The notes under the pieces are model-generated. The model was not told the DNA's origin. It made no database searches and saw only the letters and a program-made list of their open reading frames with translations. The position numbers and the translations under genes were made by a program. A stretch of DNA of 64,000 bases from Lachnospiraceae bacterium (GTDB lineage Bacteria; Bacillota; Clostridia; Lachnospirales; Lachnospiraceae), in contig CAJTCE010000013.1 in assembly GCA_910574745.1 (NCBI GenBank), positions 20,013 through 84,012 on the forward strand, given 5' to 3'. Shown here in pieces: positions 1 through 7,494 of the stretch; within the stretch, counting starts at the first letter, position 1; every line of letters begins with the position of its first letter.

Positions 1-467
1 TTTACTTCATCATGACTATTTGTATAAGAAAATCGAACAACGCATTTTTCCTTGATTGCATCTTCTAACAGCATTAATTGTTCATTTGTTTTATCGTTTT
101 CACTTGCGACACCCAAGTCCACGGAAACAGCAGTGTCCCTTGTATGGCTTATACTCTGCACTTTTTCCAGCGCCTGTTTCAGACTTTTGCTTGCATATGC
201 GCTTGCCATTCCTTCCAGCGCAGTGACAATCCAATCATATTCGTGACTTGTTGCAACCTGTTTTTCTAAAATAAAGCTGTCCATGATCTGATAGCCGCCT
301 TCTACGCCATAAAAAGATTGAATCGGTATACCTGCCTGATCCAGGGATTCCAAATCCCGCATAATTGTTCTGGAAGAAACTTCAAATTCTTCTGCCAATT
401 TCTGTGCTGATGTCCGACCATGATTTAATAAATAAACAACAATGCTTATAAGTCGGTCAATCTTCAT
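1..467 (-). CDS. WYL/YafY-type HTH transcriptional regulator, C-terminus cut by window edge
   Basis: The frame opens with ATG at 467 and runs off the left edge, so about 155 residues are visible. Residues 1-60 form a DeoR/HTH_11-type winged helix (MKIDRLISIVVYLL, then a recognition helix around SSRTIMRDLESL) followed by a GGY-containing wing. The beginning of the linker to a WYL ligand-binding domain follows. Such proteins are usually local repressors or activators; the target is not visible. A GGAGAAAA ribosome site precedes the ATG. A 15-nt perfect inverted repeat lies 28 bases upstream, which suggests autoregulation. Family call is from motif recognition; specificity is unknown. Confidence 0.8.
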   Translation of the reverse strand, partial: MKIDRLISIVVYLLNHGRTSAQKLAEEFEVSSRTIMRDLESLDQAGIPIQSFYGVEGGYQIMDSFILEKQVATSHEYDWIVTALEGMASAYASKSLKQALEKVQSISHTRDTAVSVDLGVASENDKTNEQLMLLEDAIKEKCVVRFSYTNSHDEV

Positions 468-486
468 TTTTTCTCCTTTCTGTTCC

Positions 487-495
487 AGTATAACA
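487..495 (-). promoter_or_regulatory. Extended -10 promoter of the WYL regulator
   Basis: Read on the minus strand the sequence is TGTTATACT, an extended -10 element (TGn plus TATACT). It lies 20 bases upstream of the start codon at 467. No good -35 stands at the usual distance, as expected for an extended -10 promoter. It abuts the inverted repeat at 495-530. Confidence 0.5.
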
Positions 496-530
496 AACAA
501 ACTATGACAACATTATGTCATAGTTTGTTT
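495..530. promoter_or_regulatory. 15-nt perfect inverted repeat, probable operator
   Basis: Arm 495-509 (AAACAAACTATGACA) is the exact reverse complement of 516-530, with a 6-nt spacer. It sits directly upstream of the -10 element of the WYL regulator, and no T-run follows on either strand, so an operator is more likely than a terminator. Confidence 0.6.
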
Positions 531-622
531 AAAGAAGCAATTATTCAAATTTTTCTTACCAAGCTTCCGGAGAATCTTCCTCCTCCACCCACATCTGCAT
601 ACTCCAAATTTCCGTATTTTAG

Positions 623-645
623 TGCTATACTGTTTTATATGATTT
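623..645 (+). promoter_or_regulatory. Promoter-like repeat, copy 1 (extended -10)
   Basis: It begins TGCTATACTG, an extended -10 match. The 23-nt segment matches 2236-2258 at 21 positions. Both copies lie just upstream of broken plus-strand genes, so they are probably related promoters of former neighbours or a duplicated upstream region. Confidence 0.4.
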
Positions 646-685
646 TGTTTCCCTTATCAGGGTTCGTAATGCCCCGTGAGAAGAT

Positions 686-903
686 ATGACAACCAATATT
701 TCCCTTAAAAACTATCAAATCACAATCGGGAATTGCAGATGAATTTCTTGAACTTTCTTTATTTTTAAGGCAATGGAACGGCGGTTAGTCTGAAAATTAA
801 TGTACCCAGATATTTGGTCATTGATTTCAGTAAAGCGGAAAAAGAAACAATTGTCAGCAGTGAAGATGTTTTGGCAATTTCTGAGGGGTTGACAAATGCT
901 TCT
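686..903 (+). pseudogene. Degraded plus-strand gene of unknown family
   Basis: An ATG at 686 follows a weak AGAAG site and opens a short frame that ends after 18 codons. Coding-like sequence continues in other frames. From about 768 a 59-codon stretch without start runs through residues such as NVPRYLVIDFSKAEKE and SEDVLAISEGLTNASF, which has normal protein composition. The family was not recognised. Its last codons overlap the 3' end of the opposite flavin reductase gene. I infer a frameshifted remnant with its own promoter at 623-645. Chance open frame is the alternative. Confidence 0.35.
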
Positions 904-904
904 T

Positions 905-1522
905 TTAATTTCCACGAGCTGCCGCTCCAATTTCTACATCAGGCTTAATTTCCTTTGCCCTCTCGTGCCATTTGCCAAGATGGCGTCCATCCCATGACCA
1001 ATAGTCATAATCAACGCAGGTTCGTACTGCTGCTGTAGCTTTGAGAATTTCTTCTGAAGTCATCGAAGAATTTACTAATTTCTCATCCTTGAGTGTATTT
1101 CGGATACGACACATAAGAACAATTTCATCATGTTCACCCGTAGAAATTTCCTTATCTACCTCAAGTTCAAAACTAATCGGACTGCTGCAAAGGATAGGAA
1201 CTGTGAGCACTGTGCCCTTTTCCCATTCAACGGCTACATCCATCTTGTCGTTATCTCTGCCATCCGCTGTTCCAAAATAATCCGCTAAAGGTAAATTATC
1301 TTCTACCACAAGATTTGCAGAAAACATTCCATTTCTCCGAATGTTTTCTAATGTTCTCTTACTTCCACCGATGGCGCATATCACGCCAAGCTGATCAAAC
1401 CAACAATAGCTGAACCAACAGAATAAGCCGAAATCTGGCGTGCCATCTTCATTCATGCTACCATAGACAAATAGAGTCTGAGGACATATATCATTTGTTA
1501 CAGATACTGATACTTTTTTCAT
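905..1522 (-). CDS. Flavin reductase-like (FMN-binding split barrel) protein
   Basis: The product is about 205 residues. It has the flavin reductase-like split-barrel pattern: a TPDFGLFCWFSYCW strand region near residues 28-42, then GGSKRTLENIRRNG and NLVVEDNLPLADYFG. Members bind FMN and act as flavin reductases or flavoprotein oxidoreductases in the cytoplasm. The start at 1522 is chosen over the longer frame because a GAAAGG ribosome site lies just upstream. It is 7 nt downstream of the MarR gene and is almost certainly co-transcribed with it, which suggests a redox or xenobiotic response. The C-terminal WDGRHLGKWHER segment is typical of clostridial relatives. Substrate unknown. Confidence 0.75.
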   Translation of the reverse strand: MKKVSVSVTNDICPQTLFVYGSMNEDGTPDFGLFCWFSYCWFDQLGVICAIGGSKRTLENIRRNGMFSANLVVEDNLPLADYFGTADGRDNDKMDVAVEWEKGTVLTVPILCSSPISFELEVDKEISTGEHDEIVLMCRIRNTLKDEKLVNSSMTSEEILKATAAVRTCVDYDYWSWDGRHLGKWHERAKEIKPDVEIGAAARGN

Positions 1523-1529
1523 AATATAG

Positions 1530-1958
1530 TTACCTTTCTTCCAAATTATTAAGTATACGTTGCAAATACGATTCAAACTGCATTATTTCTGCTTCTGTGA
1601 AACCAGTGTAATAGATTTCATTCATTTTTTGTGAGATTTTGGTGTAATCGTCCTGCAGGGATTTTGCCTTTTCGGTAAGTGCAATCAGCCTATTGCGACG
1701 ATCCTTAGGATCAGGCTTTCTAACAATCAGTCCAATATTTTCCATACGGTCAAGCATAGCGGTAAGTGTAGTATTCGCAAGGCTTGTTTGTGAAGACAAA
1801 CGGCTGATACTGATATCATCATTCTGCCAAAGCACATACAAAATCCGTCCTTGTGCCCCATTGAATGAATCTATCCCTGACGCCGCCAGCATACGGTCAA
1901 ATATTCGAGTTCCCATCTGCTTGATACGAGAAATCAAAAAGCCACCTTTAGTTTCCAA
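1530..1958 (-). CDS. MarR-family transcriptional regulator
   Basis: This 142-residue protein has the MarR winged helix: the recognition-helix region SISRLSSQTSLANTTLTAML at about 50-70, then a DPKDRRNRLIALT wing at about 82-95, and C-terminal dimerisation helices. The length is standard. Start at 1958 is supported by an AGGAGG site. The gene heads a two-gene operon with the flavin reductase. A perfect 9-nt inverted repeat overlapping its own promoter implies autorepression relieved by a ligand or oxidant. No cysteine appears in a typical OhrR position, so a small-molecule ligand is more likely; that last point is inference. Confidence 0.88.
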   Translation of the reverse strand: METKGGFLISRIKQMGTRIFDRMLAASGIDSFNGAQGRILYVLWQNDDISISRLSSQTSLANTTLTAMLDRMENIGLIVRKPDPKDRRNRLIALTEKAKSLQDDYTKISQKMNEIYYTGFTEAEIMQFESYLQRILNNLEER

Positions 1959-1980
1959 ACACGCACCTCCTTTCTATATA

Positions 1981-2011
1981 AAATATTACTATATGGTAAT
2001 ATTTTTGTCAA
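1981..2011 (-). promoter_or_regulatory. MarR operon promoter with overlapping operator
   Basis: On the minus strand -35 TTGACA (2011-2006), a 17-nt spacer, and -10 TAATAT (1988-1983) form a near-consensus promoter. A perfect inverted repeat, AAATATTAC at 1981-1989 and GTAATATTT at 1996-2004, covers the -10 and most of the spacer. A dimeric regulator bound there would block RNA polymerase. Confidence 0.8.
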
Positions 2012-2056
2012 TTACCTTTGTTTGATGATAAAATTACCATACTTACTAACTATCAA

Positions 2057-2203
2057 TCATATCCATGCCTGTATTTCGCACTCCGGTAGCCTTGCAAATT
2101 CAAGCAGTTTATCAATTGCTAATGCATTAAGTAAATTTTGCGAGCATGATGCAATTTTCAGGTTTTTATCTGCTTTGCTAAGGTCATTGATTTTTTGAAA
2201 GTA
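2057..2203 (-). pseudogene. C-terminal remnant of an unidentified gene
   Basis: A 48-codon open stretch on the minus strand ends with TGA at 2057-2059 and begins directly after a stop near 2205, without a start codon or ribosome site. The translation (including NDLSKADKNLKIASC and LLEFARLPECEIQAW) reads like the end of a real protein. The family is not recognised. It lies upstream of the MarR promoter in a region of several broken genes. Confidence 0.3.
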
Positions 2204-2235
2204 TTTAAATTAGTTTATCATTCCCATATGTTTTG

Positions 2236-2258
2236 TGTTATACTGTTTTATGTGATTT
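2236..2258 (+). promoter_or_regulatory. Promoter-like repeat, copy 2 (extended -10)
   Basis: It begins TGTTATACTG, an extended -10 element, and is 21/23 identical to 623-645. It lies 12 nt before the remains of an acetyltransferase gene, with an AGGTGG ribosome-site-like sequence between, so it was probably the promoter of that gene. Confidence 0.45.
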
Positions 2259-2269
2259 CAAGGTGGGGG

Positions 2270-2635
2270 ATTTTAACGGAAGATTTTGAGGCACTTTTTG
2301 AGATAGTATCTGATATAGAAACTATGCAACATTATCCAGTACCCTTTTGATGAAGATAAGAAATAGGTTACCATGTTCATAAAAAATACTGGAGAAAAGG
2401 ATTTGCTAAAGAAGCTGCTAAAGCAGTACGGGATTGGGTATTTCTTAATACGCAATACGACACAATTTATTCTTATATGAAATATACAAATATAGGTTCT
2501 TATTCCATTGCTATAGCCAATGGAATGCAAAAGGTAAAGGAATATCCTGACCCTAAAAATACTATTTCTTATGCCTATGCTATCACACGTGAAGAGTGGC
2601 AAAAAATGAAAGAGAACTGGGTTAATTTCATTTGA
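2270..2635 (+). pseudogene. GNAT-family N-acetyltransferase pseudogene
   Basis: The frame at 2270 reads ILTEDFEALFEIVSD and then ETMQHYPVPF before a stop, the standard N-terminus of a RimJ-type GNAT. From about 2352 another frame gives the C-terminal half: IGYHVHKKYWRKGFAKEAA (acetyl-CoA binding loop) through REEWQKMKENW to TGA at 2633-2635. Compared with intact relatives about 60 residues between these parts are missing and the frame changes. No ATG remains at the 5' end. Non-functional; confident in family. Confidence 0.85.
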
Positions 2636-2713
2636 AGCTTTCAGTTTCACGGATATTTTGCAATAGAATAGCCTTATCCGTATACATGCCAGAATAAACC
2701 AGCCATTTTTCAA

Positions 2714-3787
2714 TCACTCCATGAATTGTTTGTTTTTCATATAATATTTTAACGCAATTAAATTTTCAATATCATCCATAGTTGTTTCCACTATTTCTAC
2801 AGCTATTTCCCTCGCCTTAGCACTGGACACATTTGCATCATCCGTTTCGCCCAAATACACGCAAAAATAAATCCTTTTATCATCGCCATCTGCAAAGCCC
2901 GTAAACCACGAATCAACCACAATGCCATGAGCCTTGCCCATTCCCGTTTTACCATAAACGGAAACCTCCGTCTCATTCTGCTCTGACAACAGCATAACCT
3001 GTTTTAATTGATTCAATGTCTCTTCCGAATAATCCGTATTACTGCCAAAAATACGCTCCATAACTTCTGTCTGCTCCTTTGGCGAAATCAATAAAGAAGA
3101 CTCAATCCAGAAACCGGTCAGTGACGGATTATTATTATTTGTATTTAACGATCCCTTCCAGTCGGAAATATCACAATTACCATATTGAAGCCTGTTTAAT
3201 TCCTCCTGCATGGCATCCTTTCCGATGTCATCAATAACCTTACGGAAATACCAGACACAGGAAGCATGAAAGGCATCGGGAAAATCAATATCTTTGTTCC
3301 ATTCTTCATTCCAGAATACTTCGCCGCTCCATGTACGTACAGAATCATCCGGCTCAATTATCCCTTTTTCTAAAGCAATCAAAGAAGAGATAATTTTAAA
3401 GGTGGAACACGGCGAACGACGGGTAAGGGCTAATTCCTGATTATATATCCGGAAGCTATTCTCTGCCGGATCATAGATAACGGCAGCACCGTTTATTCCG
3501 TCGAAATAATCCGACCAGTCTGCTTCCATAATAGTCGGTTCAACAGCTTCTTCCCGTTCTCCTATTTCTTCTGCGGACGTTTCCTCCGTTCCCAATCCTC
3601 CGGTTGACGATTCTTTCGCTGACAGTTCTTTCTCCGATAAGTCTTCCTCCTGCCTTATATCATCCGATTCCTGCACAGGCTGCATATCATAAGGACCGGT
3701 ACTTTGCTTGGAACAGCCTGCCAGAATCAAAATAATAAGCAGGAAAACACAGCTAAAAATTTTATATATTTTATCTGATTTCCTCAT
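2714..3787 (-). CDS. Class D beta-lactamase-like lipoprotein
   Basis: The protein is 357 residues. A lipoprotein signal ends LAGC with Cys25. A Glu/Ser-rich linker (about 30-85) precedes a class D serine beta-lactamase/penicillin-recognition domain. The visible motifs are S128-T-F-K131 (nucleophile and carbamylatable lysine), S176-C-V, YGN at 202-204, W227 in the WIESSLLIS stretch, and KTG at 280-282 followed by WFTGF. All catalytic motifs are present, so hydrolysis of beta-lactams outside the membrane is plausible; a sensor role is the alternative. It lies 57 nt downstream of the ROK repressor gene on the same strand. No adjacent blaI/blaR genes are seen. Confidence 0.85.
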   Translation of the reverse strand: MRKSDKIYKIFSCVFLLIILILAGCSKQSTGPYDMQPVQESDDIRQEEDLSEKELSAKESSTGGLGTEETSAEEIGEREEAVEPTIMEADWSDYFDGINGAAVIYDPAENSFRIYNQELALTRRSPCSTFKIISSLIALEKGIIEPDDSVRTWSGEVFWNEEWNKDIDFPDAFHASCVWYFRKVIDDIGKDAMQEELNRLQYGNCDISDWKGSLNTNNNNPSLTGFWIESSLLISPKEQTEVMERIFGSNTDYSEETLNQLKQVMLLSEQNETEVSVYGKTGMGKAHGIVVDSWFTGFADGDDKRIYFCVYLGETDDANVSSAKAREIAVEIVETTMDDIENLIALKYYMKNKQFME

Positions 3788-3844
3788 GTCTGCCCTCTAT
3801 CATAAAATATCTCGCTTTTGGGAAAAGCGTACCCAATGTATAAA

Positions 3845-4999
3845 TCAAATAATATCCCTCGTCACAAATAAATGTTCAATACTCCTATGAATCGCTCCCA
3901 GAACGCACTCCTTGTTGCCTAATTCCGAGAGAATGATCTTTGGAGGAAACGGAATATGCTTACCAAGCATGGAACGCCACGTTTCCATAAACACCCTTCC
4001 GAATGCCGTACCCAGGCCGCCTGAAATAATAACCGCTTCAAGGTCTAAGGCCGCGCATAAATTAATCAAAGTTATCCCTATATTAATGGATATTTCATCC
4101 AGAACCGAACGGACATATAAATCATTTGCCTGGTACTTCTCCACCAGCAGTTCCACTTCCTGCCGAAAATTATCATGTGAAATAAATTTCTCAATCTTTT
4201 CTTTTGAAATCGTACTTTCCAGCACTCCTACCTCTTCAAAAGAATCCCTGAGCTTCATCGGTTCCGCAACCATAAATCCGATTTCTCCCGCGGCATTATG
4301 ACTGCCGGAATATGTTTTGCCGTTCAGGACCAGCGCCGAACCGACTCCGACTCCGTAATTGATAACAATAAAGTTGTCATATCCCTTTCCTGCTCCTTCA
4401 GACAATTCCCCTATAGCGCCCATATTGACACTGTTTTCAAGTATTAGCTCTGTCTTAAATTCCTCTTCTATTCTATTTCTAAACTCTTTTAAATTAATAT
4501 TGGGGAAATACGGAGCCAGTAAAATGGTATCATCCTTGATCACACCCGGCAGTCCGATACCGATACAAAGAATATCATCTTCCGATTTTCCACTCTTTTC
4601 TAAGGCCTGTCTGATAACACCGACTACTATGTCATGAAGCTCATCCGCATTACCGTTTGAAACGGCAGGAACCTTTACATAGCCCAATACCTTTCCCAGC
4701 AAATCGGCAGCCATAGCGCGTATCCAAAATCTTCCTACATCCACGCCAACGACGACTCCCATCTCTTCATTAAATGACAGAAGCGTAGACTTTCTGCCTA
4801 ATGAATTATCGCCCTCTCCCGATTCCTTCACACGGCCTTGCTCAATTAATATTTTTACGTTAGCCGAAATTGCCGGGAAACTCATTCCGAGCTCCCTTGC
4901 AAGATCTGCTTTCGACATACTTCCATTTAAACGAAGACGGTTCAGAATCAACATTCTGTTCGCTTCGCCAAGATCTCCGGGCTTGCTTCCTTTTTTCAT
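3845..4999 (-). CDS. ROK-family (NagC/XylR-type) transcriptional repressor
   Basis: The 384-residue protein has an N-terminal winged helix (residues about 12-60, with LNRLRLNGSMSKADLARELG) followed by a ROK sugar-kinase-like domain beginning VVGVDVGRFWIRA near 82. The glycine-rich segments INYGVGVGSALVLNGKTYSG and AAGEIGF are clear. The zinc cysteine motif of ROK kinases is absent, as in repressors that bind but need not phosphorylate sugar. Start at 4999 follows a GGAGGGG site. It stands directly downstream of the sugar operon, so it is the obvious regulator of the perfect inverted repeat at the operon start (12711-12731). It has its own promoter at 5257-5285. Confidence 0.9.
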   Translation of the reverse strand: MKKGSKPGDLGEANRMLILNRLRLNGSMSKADLARELGMSFPAISANVKILIEQGRVKESGEGDNSLGRKSTLLSFNEEMGVVVGVDVGRFWIRAMAADLLGKVLGYVKVPAVSNGNADELHDIVVGVIRQALEKSGKSEDDILCIGIGLPGVIKDDTILLAPYFPNINLKEFRNRIEEEFKTELILENSVNMGAIGELSEGAGKGYDNFIVINYGVGVGSALVLNGKTYSGSHNAAGEIGFMVAEPMKLRDSFEEVGVLESTISKEKIEKFISHDNFRQEVELLVEKYQANDLYVRSVLDEISINIGITLINLCAALDLEAVIISGGLGTAFGRVFMETWRSMLGKHIPFPPKIILSELGNKECVLGAIHRSIEHLFVTRDII

Positions 5000-5256
5000 A
5001 CAATCCCCTCCTACTGTTTTATATCAATGATACTAAAGTTCCGGAAAAAGCAGAGCCTTCCTATTATATACCATAACCCCACAGTATTTCACGGCTTCTG
5101 TTTCCCTCACGGATTTCATAAAATTATTTATATTTTCAGCTGATTCTTCTGGAAAGATATATCATCTCTATCTGTTACTTGACAGGGAAATGCCATGAAG
5201 CAACGTTCTGGCCGCTTCCCCTTTTTGCCGGATAAAATCTTATGCTATGATTGAAA

Positions 5257-5285
5257 ATTATACCACGGTTTTTCGTATCTTACAA
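5257..5285 (-). promoter_or_regulatory. Promoter of the ROK repressor gene
   Basis: On the minus strand -35 TTGTAA (5285-5280), 17 nt, then an extended -10 TGGTATAAT ending at 5257. It gives a leader of about 250 nt before the ROK start at 4999, in which I see no named riboswitch. Confidence 0.6.
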
Positions 5286-5305
5286 TAATTCCCAATTTAC
5301 CTTCC

Positions 5306-5347
5306 AAAGCAAGAAAAGTTTCAATATTTCTGAACTTTTCTTGCTTT
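5306..5347 (-). terminator. Strong hairpin after aldose epimerase gene
   Basis: AAAGCAAGAAAAGTT (5306-5320) is the exact complement of 5333-5347, giving a 15-bp stem with a 12-nt loop, 6 nt after the epimerase stop. There is no clean U-tract, so it may act as a processing or stabilising hairpin rather than a full terminator. It separates the sugar operon from the ROK promoter. Confidence 0.55.
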
Positions 5348-5352
5348 TACCA

Positions 5353-6408
5353 TCAAAAATAACAAAACTTCAATTTAATCGTATGTTGATAAATTTCATT
5401 CCGTTTGAGCACGGCCGCAGGAAATTGTTTGTAATTGGGAGCCGCAGGATAATACTGGGGTTCTAAGCACAAACCGCCCCTAAAGCCGTAACGGCATCCG
5501 CCTTTTCCCGCTTCACTGCCGTTTAAATAATTGCCGCTGTAAAACTGCAGTCCCGGCAAATCCGAAAATACTTCCATCCGTACATCTCCGCTGCTGCTTT
5601 CCAGCACAGCAATCTTTCTGACGCACTCCTTGGTCCCTTCAATATTCCAATTATGGTCATACCCTTCACTGATCATAAGCTGCGGATACGACATTCCGAT
5701 CCGCTCTCCGATTCGAGTCATTTTCAAAAAGTCCATTGGCGTTCCCGAAACATCCAGAATATTGCCGTTGGGACAGCAATCCTCTGCTAACTCTAAGAAC
5801 CGGCTGCCATAGATTTTCAGCTTATGATTTTCTATGCTGCCGCCATCGTGGCCATCCAGATTGTAGTAGCTGTGGTTTGTCATGTTTAAAACGGTATCTT
5901 TGTCACTGCGGGCAGTGTGAACCATTATGATTTCATCGTCGTCCGTTAACCGGTAGCTTGACTCAACCTGCAGATTCCCGGGAAACCCTTCTTCCCCGTC
6001 CGGTATCAACGCAAAAAACGTTACCTTATTATCATCCTCATCCAGACTTGCGGTAAAATAATGTTTATCAAATCCATGTCTTCCTCCATGAAGTGTATTT
6101 TCATGGTCATTTTTGAATAAAGAATACTGCTTTCCGTTTAGCCAAAAGCTCCCTCCGCGTATTTGTCCCGCATACCGTCCTATGGTCGCGCCCAGATAAA
6201 GAGCAGTGTTTTCATATCCCGAAGCGCTATCAAAACCGAGCACTACGTCTCTGGGATTCCCTGTTTTCTGAGGCAGCAAAACAGCTTCCAGGGAAGCGCC
6301 AAAATTGGTAACATTTATACTCATATTATTTTTATTCTTCAGGGTATAAAGAAACGCTTCCTGCCCGGTTGTCAGTCTGCCAAAAGGCTGTACTTTTATA
6401 TTATTCAT
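5353..6408 (-). CDS. galM: Aldose 1-epimerase (GalM family)
   Basis: This 351-residue cytoplasmic mutarotase interconverts alpha and beta anomers of a hexose or related sugar. Family marks are GRYAGQIRGGSFWLNGKQY near 78, LHGGRHGFDKHYF near 108, the catalytic-histidine segment MTNHSYYNLDGH, and the catalytic glutamate in CLEPQYYP near the end. Length is normal. It is the last gene of the sugar operon, 24 nt after the kinase, with an AGGT ribosome site. It supplies the correct anomer for the kinase or isomerase. Family is certain, natural substrate not. Confidence 0.92.
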   Translation of the reverse strand: MNNIKVQPFGRLTTGQEAFLYTLKNKNNMSINVTNFGASLEAVLLPQKTGNPRDVVLGFDSASGYENTALYLGATIGRYAGQIRGGSFWLNGKQYSLFKNDHENTLHGGRHGFDKHYFTASLDEDDNKVTFFALIPDGEEGFPGNLQVESSYRLTDDDEIIMVHTARSDKDTVLNMTNHSYYNLDGHDGGSIENHKLKIYGSRFLELAEDCCPNGNILDVSGTPMDFLKMTRIGERIGMSYPQLMISEGYDHNWNIEGTKECVRKIAVLESSSGDVRMEVFSDLPGLQFYSGNYLNGSEAGKGGCRYGFRGGLCLEPQYYPAAPNYKQFPAAVLKRNEIYQHTIKLKFCYF

Positions 6409-6432
6409 ATGCCATTTACCTCGTACAAAATA

Positions 6433-7482
6433 TTATTGGAGTCTTCCAATGCATTCCATAAACAGCTTTCCTATGGCCCATTCTTTTTTATGAATCATAT
6501 CCTGAATGGTAAAGGGGCTCACATGAAATGCAATACTGTCTTCACATTCAACTGCCATTCCGGCGCAAATGGTGCCCAGCTCCGGCGCGCTTACAAGCGT
6601 TGTATCGCCGAATGCAAGGTCGTTATGCCCCTTTTGAAGTTTCATTCCGCAGGCAATGCCCGCCAGAGTTCCTCCCAAAAAAGCGTCGCCTGCCCCTGTT
6701 GTATTTAAAGTATTTGCATGTAAGGGCGGAATCTTTTCAACGGTTTCATCCACAAATGTATACGCCCCTTCCCTGCCGCATGTCATCAGGATCGATATGC
6801 CGGGATTCACTTTTCCCAGCTTGTCCGCCAGCTTTATAATCAATTTCTCATTCACTTTACTGCTGCCGGCCACTGCCTGCGCTTCTTCCATATTTACGGC
6901 AAGGATATCAACATACTCATATACGGATAACTTTTCAAACTCATGGGCTTCCGAAGCCGGTACGGACAATATGGTAAGCGCGCCCTTCCGCTTGCCGGCT
7001 CTCATCATTGCCGCACGGGAGGCAATTGGTACTTCAGGTATGGCACAGACGATCGTTTTTTCATCTACGCCGATTTTCTCCATAGCGCTTACAATGTATT
7101 CCGGCGTAACCAGTCCCGACGCACTGTTATCAACCGTAAAATTGCACGTCTCCTTATCAGGATACTGCAGGCAGATGCTGATGGTCGTAGGAAAATCCGG
7201 ACTCTGCGATATATATTTCACATCCATACCCTGTAAGCGCATTTCTTCAATGCTTGCGCTGCCGCTTTTATCATTTCCCACATATCCGATGGGGTACACC
7301 GGCACTGTATTTTTCAACAGAGACGCTGTATAATACAGGACGATCTGCTGTTTACAATAATCCTTTGCCGGACTTAACGTTACCAAACGTGATTCGCTCC
7401 GGCCAAGAGTCTCCTGGCGGTCACTCAAAAACAGCATACCGGTTCCAATCCCCCCGGTAGCTATGATCTTGTCAAATTCCAT
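6433..7482 (-). CDS. PfkB-family carbohydrate kinase
   Basis: The 349-residue protein has the ribokinase/PfkB fold: an N-terminal GGIGTGMLF nucleoside/sugar loop (residues 10-18), a lid region, and the C-terminal ATP and catalytic signature LNTTGAGDAFLGGTLAG (about 262-278) in which the aspartate of GAGD is the general base. It phosphorylates a sugar delivered by the adjacent transporter. It starts 12 nt after the NagB-like gene with an AAAGGTGG site. The C-terminal part after the GAGD motif is longer than in ribokinase. Exact sugar cannot be read from the sequence. Confidence 0.88.
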   Translation of the reverse strand: MEFDKIIATGGIGTGMLFLSDRQETLGRSESRLVTLSPAKDYCKQQIVLYYTASLLKNTVPVYPIGYVGNDKSGSASIEEMRLQGMDVKYISQSPDFPTTISICLQYPDKETCNFTVDNSASGLVTPEYIVSAMEKIGVDEKTIVCAIPEVPIASRAAMMRAGKRKGALTILSVPASEAHEFEKLSVYEYVDILAVNMEEAQAVAGSSKVNEKLIIKLADKLGKVNPGISILMTCGREGAYTFVDETVEKIPPLHANTLNTTGAGDAFLGGTLAGIACGMKLQKGHNDLAFGDTTLVSAPELGTICAGMAVECEDSIAFHVSPFTIQDMIHKKEWAIGKLFMECIGRLQ

Positions 7483-7494
7483 AATTTCCCACCT

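Noticed and set aside
2273..2713. 146-codon minus-strand open frame
   Set aside because: Shadow of the plus-strand GNAT pseudogene; translation is Ile/Phe-rich and matches nothing.
6656..7333. 225-codon plus-strand open frame
   Set aside because: Antisense shadow of the PfkB kinase gene, no ribosome site or motif.
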